Below are positions 11,101-22,603 of a stretch of DNA of 64,000 bases, piece after piece (the first letter of the stretch is position 1; each line of letters starts with the position of its first letter). Source of the stretch: Canariomyces notabilis. Lineage: Eukaryota > Ascomycota > Sordariomycetes > Sordariales > Chaetomiaceae. The notes under the pieces are model-generated. The model searched no databases. It had not been told where the DNA came from and worked only from the letters and a program-made list of their open reading frames with translations. The position numbers and the translations under genes are program-made. The stretch lies in assembly GCF_033297395.1 (NCBI RefSeq), contig NW_027041854.1, positions 77,124 to 141,123 of the forward strand. The letters run 5' to 3'.

Positions 11101-12717
11101 ATCTTCAGTGACATGGCGCCTCAGAACCGTCGTGCTTTCACTGCTCTCATCAAACTACTAGCAGATCTGCTTGATGGCTGCGGGAATGATGGCGATAGAG
11201 GGGCATTGACTCTTGCATTTGCTGAGATGCTGGTCGATGACGGAAGCGCCTCCGACTACATCAACCTCCTCGACCGCCTTGTTGAAGACTGCGACCGCGT
11301 ATTTGAGAACGCTGATCCGGACGCGCACTTGCTGAGCCTGAAGGGTTCATTGCAGGACTCCCTGAATGCAAGCAGTCGGAGCCTGAAGTCACAAACGGGT
11401 TCAATGACCTCAAACACTTCGTCGCTTCGGAGGAAGTTTGGCTTCGACACTCTCTTGCGCCAAAACAGCAAGACGGACGCCGACCGGCCATCAGTATGGC
11501 GTACGTTGAGCAAGCATGGCAAGACACCCGGCTCCGGGGAGAGCGGGAGTCTCTCAAAGGCCAGTAGGTCAAAGTCGGTTGATATGGGAGCACACTACAC
11601 ATTACCAAACAGGCTCCGTCGCCCAGCTTCCCGTGATCGTCCAGCAGTGGCAGGGGCGTTTGACGATATTCAACACCGACCCGGAAGTTCTCATCGGCTG
11701 CTAGAGACGATCGGCGAGCCCGAATTGGGCGAGCCCTCGGATACGAAGTCTACAAAGAAGAAACGGCGTAGCTCATTGTCTGATCTAAAGACTCTGTTGG
11801 CCGCGACAAGTCTAGAAGATGAGAGCGAGCCGCCCATGCCCCTCCGCATCAACAGGCAGCAGACTGCTGAAAAGTTCAACTCGGTCCCGCGACCTCTGTC
11901 GCCTTCAAAAATCCCGGTCAGCCCGCAGTCTCTGTCCCAACTGCAGCCTCTGATATCATCACCCCGACAAAAAGAGAATGAAGGGGATTTGCTGGAACAG
12001 CCTGCCGATTCTACCGACAGCGATCTACCGACGCCACAAAGAGCACGTGCCAAGACCATCACTCTCTCCCAGATCCCAACACTTAAGCCGACATCACGCA
12101 TCCCCGCCCCACCGCCCGAATCGCCCACTCGTCCATCCACAAGTCCCGGAAAGCCCCAAGGACCCGGCCAGAGACTCCGTCTCCAGTCCCCGCAGAAACT
12201 GCGAGAGCGCCTGCAAACGGAGAAAAAAGCGGTCGACGAGGTAGATGCCCAGCTCAGGACCGAGCTATCCCGCATCTCGGAAGACATGGCCCGCGTGAAC
12301 TCGTCGCTCCCGCGGTCGGCAACCACGGACCTGCGTAAGCTCTCGGCCGCCGTCAAAGCGCTCGAGGAACGGGTGCCGCAGGTCATGCAGGAGCTGCAGG
12401 AGCGCCACGCCGTCATGCAGCGCGACCTCGAGGCCACGCTCAAGGCGACCGAGGCCAAGGTCAAGGCCATTGACCAGCTGTACAAGGAGGCCACGGCGGA
12501 GAACGAGCTGCTGTACGAGAAATTCAACTCGGAGCTGGCAAAAATTGTTAAGGCGCTCAAGGGCAAGGGCCGCGAGGACAAGGAGGAGCTCGTGGCCAAG
12601 CTCAAGGACTCGGGCGAGGAGACGCTGCGCGTCAAGAAGGAGAATGCGCGGCTGAGGAGGGAGATGGTCAGTCTGAGGATGCTCCTCAAGGGTGCGACTA
12701 GCGGGGATGGGAATTGA
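8170..12717 (+). CDS. Rho guanine-nucleotide exchange factor, Bud3-like
   Basis: Intronless frame of 1515 codons. A conserved N-terminal region (about 1-115) is followed by a Dbl-homology domain at about 247-457: MGELVDTEERYV opens helix 1 and IEPVQRLPRYSLFI is the conserved core helix. A large region follows (about 480-1100) that probably contains a PH-like part, then a Ser/Pro-rich disordered segment. A strongly charged coiled coil lies at about 1345-1505. The architecture and length fit the Bud3 exchange factors of filamentous fungi, which in Neurospora and Aspergillus are known to activate Rho4 at septation sites. The Bud3 assignment is by recognition of layout; the DH domain is firm. It should act at the cell cortex where septa form. 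Confidence 0.75.
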   Translation: MVRVTEELAISPEHVTLYYASDPLLGNLPVLIFHGPSTTANYTLNSSRIQIHIYSPAGFQSFPRITVSPNSPFYGVVQHLPREFQGDEICRGLAFGLFKYFSELPEVVKNHLKKQYPTTGNRRPGSAPSLFGEQHAADLAKAAVQAENTAEVISILEHALRTQHINNVDLDLVLPPGSIVPLGNADLEEVPDDEDDLLDPTLRQYGGYAPIVKLFGEPVFVPTSKLRRAPSKPTSLNRSKSFSKNQKVELRMKMGELVDTEERYVLKLNELVNHVANDFRQHAKQRPAGSTSPTEEDLEKLFPKSADSILEINSAFMQELRKIMDDTEEEAVRDMELPFSLAMTKPGGPNRTKDPSGALAMARMFLEWFPKFTECYQDYIKASQNFPQILNSFLDKQSSFRQRVVQTGEQTVRSLLIEPVQRLPRYSLFIDQIVTCLPITHPALQPLLRARDIITNICSMDDPLPDKPHIANRLRAMVESWPLDLEPQGRLILAADLVEVAAPFVCDAQSPEVPDRPGILLLFSDCVVILQKKPNSELTGRELLREIDKPSPAGLLASMTNAAGGPGTWELVFTGWHNLADVRFTESLDGRLIWMTSTQEMKGANTGDYFISKALTSRCFLLQDSYQGKATKWGEDVVRARIEGRFHEKEREDPSWTLRSVRMQDNNLGLYAAVFQEGAQQLISGRREPAPIRVVLDNDKGTKGAPVGHYGVEIVVEVKSGDMPRIAMNTLGLNGRKFTDEIALEDFIPTLSRRIIQLLSTQFSVSNMRLTPALVSYHSKTLRALNITPKVEKNTRSFLSSSPVKLLSNLLVGNAASSSTTSVDIVATGSRHKHTRSNSQRELPVLTGSAKSRDIPRLTVEDERPQNPLVRLEQTFTGFVANMQARKGYFIGRTLLNRSIADEVAVNHLYNRLIEVPFDLEAAADLGTEVIFAAFEKFIRFAWREQMGPVMTTQALQALQVRASKKVPGEFGDFVRFIFSDMAPQNRRAFTALIKLLADLLDGCGNDGDRGALTLAFAEMLVDDGSASDYINLLDRLVEDCDRVFENADPDAHLLSLKGSLQDSLNASSRSLKSQTGSMTSNTSSLRRKFGFDTLLRQNSKTDADRPSVWRTLSKHGKTPGSGESGSLSKASRSKSVDMGAHYTLPNRLRRPASRDRPAVAGAFDDIQHRPGSSHRLLETIGEPELGEPSDTKSTKKKRRSSLSDLKTLLAATSLEDESEPPMPLRINRQQTAEKFNSVPRPLSPSKIPVSPQSLSQLQPLISSPRQKENEGDLLEQPADSTDSDLPTPQRARAKTITLSQIPTLKPTSRIPAPPPESPTRPSTSPGKPQGPGQRLRLQSPQKLRERLQTEKKAVDEVDAQLRTELSRISEDMARVNSSLPRSATTDLRKLSAAVKALEERVPQVMQELQERHAVMQRDLEATLKATEAKVKAIDQLYKEATAENELLYEKFNSELAKIVKALKGKGREDKEELVAKLKDSGEETLRVKKENARLRREMVSLRMLLKGATSGDGN

Positions 12718-13079
12718 GCCGGTGCGGTGTGCTTTGTTTGGGTGATCTTGTATGGATTTTGCAGGACGGCAAGCGGCTATGGGTGTAAAAGCGGGTGGTG
12801 TTGGTGGCCTTGTTTTTTGTCGATATACACGCCGGGAATTGCTATGCTGGCCGGTTGTTAGGGTCTTTGTGTTTCTAGGTTATGGCGCGGCTGCTACCAA
12901 GGGATGGCGAAGCCGATGTAAACATATGGTTATGCATGTTCGAGGTTTAGACCGTCAATCCGGCCACCAGTGCCTGAGAAAGCAAGCAAAACAATAACTG
13001 TTCGGTACGGAATTGTAGAACGTGGGCAGTCAAGTTTTATTGCTAGTTAAGTATCATTAGGTTGCTCCGGGTAGATGAT
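12718..13079. other. 3' flanks of two convergent genes
   Basis: Lies between the ends of the RhoGEF gene and the Rev7 gene. Only short motif-free frames were seen. Confidence 0.5.
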
Positions 13080-14131
13080 TCAAAAGCGCTGTGTCGAGTC
13101 TGTCGACGCCTGGCTTTTCCCTTTTTCCATTCCTCCCATTCTCATCAACATGTCCCTCGCCTTTCCCTCCTCAACCCAGCACTCGAAGAACAGCGGCCCC
13201 GCCTCCACCGACCGGATCGGCCGTGTCCTCACGCCCCCTATATCCTGCCCGTCGTGCTCCCTCGATCTGGAGGCAGGCTGGAGGTTTGGCTCGGAAGGAA
13301 TCCACGCCTGCGGGTGCTTGTTTCCGATCAACTCCGTTAGCATCGCAACAGCCGAAGTGAACTTAACAGAACACCCACCCCAATAGGCGCCTTGCCTTCC
13401 TCGTCCAGCTCCACCGCAACGGTAAAGGTACACCCTTCAGGGAGCGGCGACATGCCCTCGGCGACGTGTGCCATGCGCCGCAGCGCGCCGCGGAACTGCT
13501 CGTCGAGGTCGGGCCAGGCGAGCCCGTCCGAGTTGTTCTCGGTCGACAGCTGTGCGCGCGTCTCCTCGGACCGCGCCTCCCTGGCTAGCACCCGCGAGAA
13601 GTCGCGCATCGCTTTGCTGGAGACGCTGCTGCCGCTGCCGCTGCCGGAGGGTGCGGGCCAGGCCGGGAAGCGCGACGTGTCGATCAGCCAGCGTTCGAGC
13701 ACACTGCCGGGACGCAGTTGTTGGTCGTCGCTTTGAGACTGGGACTGGGATTGCGATTGGGATTGGGATGGAGGAGACGGGCCTGGTTTCCTCAAGGGCA
13801 GCGCTGCGTCTAGAGGTGAGTGGATCACTATTGCGATTCGAGACACATGCCCGGCTGAGAGCTGTGCCGCGACTGCGTCAACGGCATCGCGGATCCAGGT
13901 GCACACTTTGGGGTGGCGGTTTTGGTGCACCGGGAGGTTGTAGGCTTTGGTGGAGAGGAAGGTGGCTGGCGGGTAGATGTTTCGGTAGTATAGAACGTTG
14001 TGAATTGCAACGGTGAGAAAGGAGTTGAATGATGTGAGTAGGATGTGGGATTGGTCGAGGGGGAGGGAGTTGGTAGTGTCGGGATCAGGGGTCGATGGTG
14101 GTTGAGGGGGCATTGTCATCGCCGTACTCAT
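13080..14131 (-). CDS. rev7: HORMA-domain protein Rev7/MAD2B, DNA polymerase zeta subunit
   Basis: Accessory subunit of translesion DNA polymerase zeta, acting in the nucleus through its HORMA domain, which closes around a Rev3 peptide. Exons 14131-13379 and 13307-13080 are joined by a 71-nt phase-0 intron (donor GTGGGT, branch GCTAAC, acceptor CGCAG), giving about 326 aa, a little longer than yeast Rev7. The N-terminal HORMA part shows FLTVAIHNVLYYRNIYPP and the following Rev7-type stretch around residues 35-75. The second exon holds the conserved C-terminal safety-belt strand (VEAGPLFFECWVEE). A Ser/Gln-rich low-complexity insertion lies near residues 125-140. The gene diverges from the Kap114 gene across about 550 bp. 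Confidence 0.85.
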
Positions 14132-14683
14132 ACACTTTCATATCTTGAAATAGAAAGGAGAACCATCCCAGGCATGTCAAAGAAGCGAATATTTTCTTGA
14201 AGATGGATGGTGTAGTAAGTGGTTCCTGCCTTGTGAACCTACCCTTGCAACCCTGCGAATCGCGGGGTTCACTGGAAGACGCGACAAAAGTAGTTGCCCG
14301 TGACGCCAAAGCATGTGACTTAAAAATGTTAACTGTTAGTTAAGGTTGACCATAGTTCATTGCCGGGCCTAACCAAGTTGGGTAATCAAGCGAACAATTC
14401 AATACCGCCCTCAATCCATGCATAACTTTCATACAGGCAGCCCCTCAAGCTTCGCCAGTCATCAGCGACGGCGCGTCCCAAGCTTTGGCTGTTGACCATA
14501 CAAAGTCCACCCCACTTCAGCGCACCGCTGTTTCGACAAGCCAAACACACCATCTCAGGTCGCTCGCTGGAGTCGAGACCGTTTTTATCCAGCACAGGCA
14601 CGTTTGCTAGCTCGATCTGAACTAGAGAAGCAAGGGACAAAACACCAAGGGACCCAACAAATAAACCGAAGGGTTCGCCGAAG
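14132..14683. promoter_or_regulatory. Divergent promoter region, Rev7 and Kap114 genes
   Basis: Holds both 5' flanks of two head-to-head genes. No specific factor site is claimed. Confidence 0.4.
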
Positions 14684-17600
14684 ATGGATGAGCACTTGGC
14701 GCGTCTGCTCGCCAGCACTCAAGACAAGCAGGAAGGCCCTCGAAAGCAGGCCGAGCTCGATCTCCTGCACGCCCAATCGAATCCCGAGTTTCCTCTGTCT
14801 CTGGCCCGCATCGGCATCCACACGGCTGCCCCCGTCGAGATTCGGCAGTCTGCACTCACGTACCTACGCAAGTTCATTGAGAAGAACTGGAGCCCAGAGA
14901 GCAATGGTGCACCTCACATTCCGATTTCAGACTCTACGAAGGACCACCTGCGTAATGTGATTCTGGAGCTGGTGCTCAGCCCGGAAGATGAGCGGAAGGT
15001 CAAAGTCGCCGCAAGGTAAGCATCTCTGGCCAGGTCTACTGGTCTGGGAGCTGACAGAGGCCATGGCACAGCTATGTCATTTCCAAGATCGCCACGGCCG
15101 ACTTCCCCGAGCAGTGGCCAGCCCTTCTCCCCTCCGTGCTCGGCGTTATGCCCACCGGAACGGACGCTCAACTCCATGGTGCGCTGAGGATCCTGCAAGA
15201 CATTGTGGAGGAGAGCTTGACCGACGAGCAATTTTTCGGTTTGGCGAGGGACATCATCAAGGCCTGTTACGATGTGGCACTCAATGAGAACCGCAAACAG
15301 ACGCACCGCAGCCTGGCCGTTCTGGTTTTCCGGAGCTGCTTTGATCTCATGGACATCGTCAAGGAGGATCACAAGAAGGAGGTCAGAACGTTTGCCGAGG
15401 AAGTCTTGAGCGGGTGGCTACCTTTCCTGGAGCAGGTTATCAAGTCGGGCCTCCCCCCGCTCGGCGACACAGGCTCGCAGCCCGAGACTTGGTACGGGCC
15501 GATTGCCTTGAAGATTCAGGCGGTAAAAACGCTGATCAAGGTCCGGAGCGTTTTCCCTTCCCTCCTTCTTCCTCGGAGCACTACCTTCTTCACCGCCACC
15601 TGGGAGGAGCTCTCAAGACTGGCTCCGTCGTATCGGGCCTTGTTTATCGACTCTGATGCCCAGAGCCGATTGGAGGACATTGATGGCCTCCCCTTCACCT
15701 TGGATTTCCTGGTCCTGGATCTTCTAGACTTCCTCAATCAGTGCATGCGGGCTCCGCCAGTGCAGAAGCAGCTGGACGCCGAGATCACAGCACATGGTGC
15801 TGTCCACGACACACCATGGGTGTTGGACCTCATGAAACTTCTCGTTTCGTTCTCCCAGGTTACGCAGGAGGAGGAAGGATTATGGGAGATTGATGTCTCC
15901 CTCTACCTTTCCGAGGAAACCTCAGTGTCGTCCAATTACACCGCGAGAACTGCGTGCGGTGATCTCTTGATCAAACTCGGGGAGTGGCTGAACCAGCGCG
16001 CGCTGGAAGGCCTGTTCGCTTATACAAAGTCTTTATTTACGGCAGAAGGCGGAAGCTGGCAGAAGCAGGAAGCGGCCCTCTACCTGTTTAACACCATCCT
16101 CAACGACTTCAAGGACCTGGACAAGAATGTACCCGCTGAGATCGCCAACGCCTACCTCGAGCTGGTCAATTACGCCATCAGCAGGCAAGAGGAGGCCATG
16201 CTGCGCGCCCGCGGTTACCTCGTCGCCGGAGCTTTGGCCGCGAGCTATCAGCCGGCTACAGGACTGCTTGACAGCGTTATCAGCGCCATGACTAGAGATG
16301 AGTCCGAGCTTGTGCAGGTCTCCTGTGTCAAAGCAGTCGAAGGATTCATCAAGGGCGGTATTCCAGTTGATCGCCAAGTTCCAGTCGTCCTAGCCATTCA
16401 GCGCTTCTTGGAAGCGAAGGACCTCAGCGAGCTTGAGGACGCCGACGATCTTCTGGTCACTCTTTTGGAAACGCTCCGCGCTGCTATCAGCATGGATATC
16501 CGCATCGCGATTCAACCAGACAGCAAGGCGGTTGACTTGCTCTTCCTAATCGCCAAACATGGCGCGGCGAACTTTCAAGTTACCATGATTGTCTGCGAAA
16601 CCTTCGAAGACATTGCCAAGACGTTCAATGACATGAAGGACCCTTCGCTATATACAGCCCTCTGCGCAAAGGTCTTGCCGTCCATTACTGGAACTTTTGA
16701 CGTCGCCAATCTCACTCAGGATGATCCCTTGGTTACGGTACGCGTATCTGTCTCCGGTGATGAGCCATTCCAGTACTAACCATGGTGTAGCTCGCTGCCG
16801 ATCTCCTATCTCTCCTCGTTCAGTACGGGACCGAGCCGCTCCCTGCTGGTTTCGTTGCTAGCACCCTCCCCAAAGTCAGTCGCCTCTTGATGAACTCAGC
16901 CGAAGGTGAAATACTGCGGCCCTGTGCAGAAGCTGTCAAGTACATGCTCATGCATGACCATCACCAAGTATTCGGCTGGAGTGACAATCAAGGACGATCC
17001 GGCCTTGAGGTTTGCCTCCGGATCATTGACCGTCTCCTCAGCTGGGAAATCGAAGACAATGCCGCATCCGAGGTTGGTGGGTTAGCGGCTGAACTGGTCG
17101 AAAAGGCTGGACAAGAGCGGCTTGGGCCGTTCTTGCCGCAGCTTCTCCAAGCAGTCGCCAGCCGCCTAGACACCGCTCAGGCAGCACCATTCATCCAGTC
17201 CCTCATCTTAGTCTTCGCCCGTCTTTCCCTCGTCGGCGCTCAGGATGTCGTCAATTTCTTAAGCGATATTCAGATAAACGGCCAGGTCGGACTGCAGGTC
17301 GTGCTAAGCAAATGGCTCGAGAACTCGGTCAATTTTGCGGGCTACGATGAGATCCGGCAAAAGTAGGTTCCCGTCAAACCAACGTCAAAGCCCGGCGGTA
17401 ACTAATCTTCTTAGTGTCATTGCACTCTCCAAGCTCTACTCTTTGAATGACTCCCGCGTTGCCCAGACAAACGTCAAGGGTGATCTTATCGTCCCCACCA
17501 GTGATAGGATCATGACCCGATCCAGGGCTAAACTGAGTATGTGGTACATTGCAAAGGTCATTGGCTCCGTCAGCGGCTAAATTTTGTCATAGATCCCGAT

Positions 17601-17981
17601 CAGTACACCATTGTGCCGGCGCCCTTGAAGATTCTCAAAGTCTTGATAGAAGAGCTAGTTTCCGCATCGGGTGTTCAGGCCGCGGCCAATGTAGCAGCGG
17701 CCGCAGCGAACGAGTTTACCGACGCGGACGAGGACGACGGCGATGAGGGGTGGGAGGACGAACCTGGGGACACGCTCGATTTATCGCTGGGCGGCACCAA
17801 GGCCGACCTGATGGGCTGGATCGAGGGCGGAAGCTCGAGGCAGCGTGATGACGAGACGCAGGCTTACTTGTCCGAGTTCTTCATCCGCGCTGCCCAGGAG
17901 AATATCTCTGGCTTCCAGCAGTGGTTTGCTATGCTTACCGACGACGAGAAACTCAAGCTGCACGAGCTTGCGGCGCAGTAG
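14684..17981 (+). CDS. kap114: Importin-beta family karyopherin, Kap114/importin-9 type
   Basis: Nuclear import receptor; yeast Kap114 and animal importin-9 carry histones H2A-H2B and TATA-binding protein. Five exons (14684-15015, 15072-16737, 16791-17362, 17415-17536, 17593-17981) give 1026 aa, the usual size for the family. All four introns (52-56 nt) have GT..AG ends and keep the frame. The N-terminal importin-beta motif lies at about residues 20-80 (ARKQAELDLL-like start, then EIRQSALTYLRKFIEKNW). The middle is HEAT-repeat helices. The characteristic acidic loop (DADEDDGDEGWEDE) is near the C-terminus, followed by the ending QQWFAMLTDDEKLKLHELAA, typical of importin-9. No signal or membrane segment. 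It should shuttle between cytoplasm and nucleus with Ran. Confidence 0.88.
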
Positions 17982-18974
17982 GTTCGCCCGACAGCAGCTT
18001 GACAGCGGAGGAATTTCCTGATACCCCTTATGTTGATGAAATTGATGATGGGTGTGGAGCGACGCGTATACCTTTTTGAAGGCGTGCAAACGCCGCTGTA
18101 GTGGGGGGCTGTAGCCTGAGATGGCAGAAATCGAGTTTGCAAGGTGGACCAGATGCTAATGACGGAGATGAGACAACAAAGACACTACCCATGAGTGGAC
18201 AGCAATCAGAGAATACACCAGGGAACATGTATGGTCGGTATCCCTTAACCTAGGACGGGCGAAAGTAAAGAGCGCTTGGGTGACCGGGGGTAAGCGTGTT
18301 TACAGGGAAGTATGGCTCTTCACAGCGGCAATCGAAACGTTCACATACAGCGAGCGATAGGAGTCGGGGAAGAACGCATTAAGTACTGTAAGAAATATCC
18401 AAACCAGAACTCGATTACCCCAAATACACATACAACATTGTGAAGGACTGCAGGGCAGAGTACGAAGCAGAGGCGAGGACCGTGCGAATGACGTGCGCAA
18501 GGCACTTTGTATATAAGATGACAGTTCCATAGATGATCCGCAGGGGGGACTTCTCCTCCCTAAGGATCAGTCTCTGTATTTAACTGCGGTTACTCGTGCC
18601 TCATTCAGACTGATCTCACTGCCTTGTCGATACTGAATCCTCTTGTTCCAGTGTTCTGGAGTAACTACCTCACAATTATTGCTCCCATCACTAGCACAAT
18701 GAAATCAGCCAATTGCATAGGTAGACATTATCTCATTCCATCACTTCCTCATATAGGACATCCCTTCATTACCATAGCGCAGCCATCATACAGCATCCAC
18801 CCACAGCAACTTCCCCTTCCAACAATATCACTCGTAGCGCCACCCTGCATCAGCGACTTAACCCGCAACGTACCTACATTCACTGCCCCATAACCCGGCG
18901 CATCGACAGCCTGATCCGTCCCCGTCCAACTCAGCGCGGCCTAACCTGAGCCCGCTCAACATTCTACAGCCCAC
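17982..18974. other. Convergent 3' region, about 1 kb, no gene seen
   Basis: Between the ends of the karyopherin and PI31 genes. No frame with recognisable motif or consistent codon use on either strand. Confidence 0.5.
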
Positions 18975-20315
18975 CTAGATAATATCGCCCCCGAACCCGC
19001 CAAATCCACCAAAGCCGCCCCCTCTTCCCCCGGGCCTCCCACCACCAAAACGAGGCGGCTGTCCGCCAGGACCGAGCGGATCCCACCTCGCGCCGGGCGG
19101 GATCTGCCCGCCAAAGGTATCATCATCGCCCCCATCTCCCCTCGGGCCCCGGAACAAGGGGTCGTCAAAGGTGGGATGCATGCCGCCGCCACCACCCGTC
19201 CGGCCACCTCCTCCCCCGCGCCCGGCCCCGCCGGGACGCCTCAACCCCTCCGGCCCGATGCCCCCAGCCCCGAACCCGCCCGTGAATGACCCCCGAATGG
19301 GATCGTGCGGGCCTAGTCCGGCAGGGTATAAATCGTCTTGCCCGAGGTTTCCGAACCCGCCGCCAAACGGTGCAGGTGCAGGGCCACGCGGGGGGCGGTT
19401 TACTTCGTAAGGGTCCTCGAAGTCGGGCGGCGGGAAGTCGGCTGTGGGGATGGGGTTGTTGCGAGGGGCGGCGAGCGGGTCCGGGGCAGGGTACGGGTTG
19501 GGCTGGGCTGGTTCTGGGAGGTGAGGGGGGAATCGTGGCGGCTGGTGAGCGGCTAGTGGATGGGGCTGGCGCCGGGGTGGGGCGGGTTCTGCTTCTTCTT
19601 CTGTGTAGCCTTCTTTTTGTAGGGAGGGGAGCAGGCGTTGGATGATGGAGACTTTTAGCAGGGAGGCGAGGTCTGAGGTTGCGAAAGGGGTTAGTCGGGA
19701 TGGATTGCATGAGATATATGTACATGCTAGGGGGCGGTACATGCCTTTGATTCGCTCCTCCGAGATGAATACGTTTTTGAGCTTCTGCTGGAGGTCGCTT
19801 CTGTCTTCGACGCCGTCGGCAGTCATGGTGATGCGCAGCGGCAACGCAGCAGAGGATATGTAGTCACGGGCGGTGATGTCGAAACGGGCAATGCGCTCGT
19901 CGCCAATGGCCAGGCCGCGCAGCTCGATTTTGGCGCCCATGCGGTCGATGCGGATTACGAACTGCATAGAGGATTGCGTGTGGGCATACACAAAACTCTG
20001 CGAGGAAAGGGAATTGTTCCATTGCGGAGGCAGACGGGGAGCTATGCGGGCGCATTCTGATTCTGGACGGTCGAAAACCCGTTAGTGAAAGTCGTAAGGG
20101 TAGCTGGAGGAAGAGGGAGCGGACGTACCAATCTTTTTGTCCTCATCGAAACCCAAGAGACGGAAGCCAAGATTTACCATGCATGCATGCGCAAGGAGAG
20201 ATACGCAGTCCAGCGAGCTGCTGAGGTCTGACGTCGTATCGTTCTGTTCGTGGGTTGGCAACGCGTTCGCCATGCTCTCCAGCACAGCGGCTGGGCCGAG
20301 AGGGTCGGTCGTCAT
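18975..20315 (-). CDS. PI31-like proteasome regulator
   Basis: Binds the 20S proteasome core; yeast Fub1 and animal PI31 are the known members. Exons 20315-20129 and 20062-18975 are joined by a 66-nt phase-1 intron (donor GTACGT, acceptor TCCAG), giving 424 aa. The ATG at 20315 (MTTDPLGPAAVLESMANALP) fits better than upstream starts. The globular N-terminal PI31 fold covers about 1-175, including LPPQWN and YAHTQSSMQF. The remainder is Pro/Gly-rich and disordered, carrying the conserved HPTFDDPLF and PPGARWDPLGPG motifs and a Gly-rich tail ending GGFGGDII. This C-terminal segment is what inserts into the core particle in known members. Confidence 0.88.
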
Positions 20316-20747
20316 GGTAACTTGATTGCGTACTAAGCCGTGATCAATTCTTCCGATGGTTGCTGCAATGAATCGGTGAATATCTCGTTGACTAGGAGGC
20401 TGTGGTGGTTCAAAGCGATCGATACTTTGCAACTGATGAGTGAGGACGTCATGGTGTTTAATGAGGGGCAGAGAAGCATCAGGCAGCCGGCAAACGCCAT
20501 CAGCCCTATAGGTGGGGCCAAATGAAGCGGGGCACAAGTACTCCGCCCTGATTGGTTACTGCTTAGCACCAACCCGCAGGCTGTGGGGAAGCTGCTGTGG
20601 GTTTCATCCCGCTTGGCGCTTAAGTCCTTTACATAAGTACCTTCGTAGTTCCCCTCAAGTTCCCCTAAACCTTGCACTACAATCCAAACAACACCTATTC
20701 TTCCCTTCCATCACCACCTACACTTTCACATCACCTCGGCATGGGCT
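20316..20747. promoter_or_regulatory. Divergent promoter region, PI31 and HNH-APH genes
   Basis: Head-to-head gene pair. The stretch near 20690-20745 is pyrimidine-rich and resembles a 5' leader. No specific site is claimed. Confidence 0.35.
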
Positions 20748-22603
20748 ATGGATACCACTGGCGACGAGGTCCAGAATGCATTGTCCCTCATTGAGGACGC
20801 GGGGCTGCCACATCCTTCTGGCCCGCTTCTGGCATCGTTTATCACCGAAGCTTTGAGTCCTCCGTTGGCTGCCCGTTATGTGAAGAGGAGGTTGATGCAG
20901 GGCCAGGGGCCCTCACTGGTGGCTAATTGGTCTTATATCATCGAATCGAGTAAGCTCATCTTCGCCCTTGATCCTCTTACATTCCCATTCATTTGCCGTC
21001 CCCCTCCCTGATAACCATAGGCAGTTACCCAAAATGGTTCTGCCCCACCATTTCCAGGCGCCACGGAGCGGCGGGCTATTATTGCACGAGACGGTAACAG
21101 GTGCTGTATCACGGGGAAGCCTGGTACCTTCCATGATCCTCTTGTCGTTGTGCCCATTCTTCGTGTTCCGTCTGGCTGGCTTACGGATAACGTATGACCG
21201 CCTTTTCAAGAAAACGCCATCGGTTGAGAACCGACTGACAGTCAAAGGACGAGATAAACGACATGCTCGATGCCTTCTTTGGAACCCCCTACCTGGATTG
21301 GTGGCTGTCTTATGCCGAAAACCCCAACCATATGTCGCCTTGCAGGAATCATTGGCTGGTCAGAAAGTCTGCCGCTGACGCATTTGCACAAGGCCTGGTC
21401 AGGTTAGACAGGCTCCAGCCCTCCATGGTTGAGGTGAGTTACCATCTTTTCTACCTGTCCCAACTTCGGTGTTTCCGGCCCCCATTCTAACAAGTCTTGA
21501 CAGTACGAACTCAGACATGTTCTCATCAAACCGGTGGAGCCGATTGAGGTCAATGGCATGTACCCGTTGTTGGGCGATCACTCACGCCAGGGCCTCGAGA
21601 AAGTAGACCCTCGCTTTATAGGCACTCATGCTCGATTGTGCGACGGTGTTCAATTTCTGGACATTTCAAAGGCGACTTCACCCCAAACCCGGCGCCAACT
21701 TTTAGCCTTTCGGACCTCCTCAGCACCGAGACATCTAAGCTCGGCGCTCCTGAAACCTTTGACTGGCTTTCTCAGTCTTGTCTCCGGCGCTTTTCTTACG
21801 GCCTGGCGTGCTGCCCCCAGCAGCATCAGGTTTGCGGCGTATGGTATACTGCACAAGCTCGGAAGGCTTGTTTACGGAGCTGAGACCTCAGAGGTCCAGA
21901 GACTACCATTCGGACTGTACTTGAAATACGGAGAATCCCCCGAAACCCGGAATGAATTCAACGCGCTACGAGTCGTGCGCCAGCGTACATCAATCCCGAC
22001 ACCATCAGCACTGGACGTGGTGCCTTCGCCAACTACGAGCTATCTTCTCACCACAAGAGTACAAGGTGTGCCCCTCTCGCGTTGCCTGCATGTGCTATCG
22101 GATAGGGATTGTGATCACATCGCGACACAATTGAAAGACTACCTGGCCGAGCTCAAATTTATCCCCATCCCATTCAGTCCGGACAAAGCCATAAGTAATA
22201 CGCTCGGCGAAGCATGCAGAGACCGGCGCATCAGGGGCGCAATGCCTGTTGGGCCATTCGCTAACGAGGCAGCATTCAGCCAAGTCCTGCGATTCTCTGA
22301 CGAACCTGCCCGGCGTGGACACAAGATTGTGTTCACACACGCAGATCTCAACCCGCGCAATATACTGGTTGACCGAGTCACTCTGTCGGATGGAAGCACC
22401 GGCTGGTGCGTGAAGGGCATTGTGGATTGGGAAATGCAGGATACTATCCAGAGTATTGGGAATGCACGAAGGCACTTTTCGAGGGATTCAGATGGCCACG
22501 GCGGTATAATGTTTGGATTCAGGGTGTGTTCAATGAGTTTGGCGATTATTCTCAAGAGATCGACGTGGAGAGGCGGAGCTGGGAATCTGGAGACGCAGTC
22601 TGA
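20748..22603 (+). CDS. HNH-like plus aminoglycoside-phosphotransferase-like protein, frameshifted
   Basis: Fungal two-domain family of unknown role. Exons 20748-20949, 21025-21191, 21242-21433 and 21504 onward are joined by introns of 75, 50 and 70 nt that keep phase. The first half has a short helical lead and an HNH-like zinc-knuckle segment (RDGNRCCITGKPGTFHDP). The second half is a kinase-like APH domain with the catalytic loop HADLNPRNILVD and the metal-binding VDWE. Directly after VDWE the frame is lost: at the A run 22432-22434 one more A would continue NAGYYPEYWECTKALFEGF to a stop at 22603, the normal APH ending. As sequenced, the frame instead runs into unrelated sequence to 22802. 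A second open frame overlaps 21638-21883, so another small lesion there is possible. Either a recent pseudogene or a one-base assembly error. Confidence 0.6.

Noticed and set aside
11691..12689. Long open frame of 332 codons on the minus strand inside the RhoGEF gene
   Set aside because: Ser/Arg/Leu-rich antisense shadow of the GC-rich coiled-coil region; no motif, and the opposite strand has clear coding structure.
13468..14016. Plus-strand frame of 182 codons opposite the Rev7 gene
   Set aside because: Arg/Ala-rich low-complexity shadow; the minus strand shows the HORMA domain and a proper intron.
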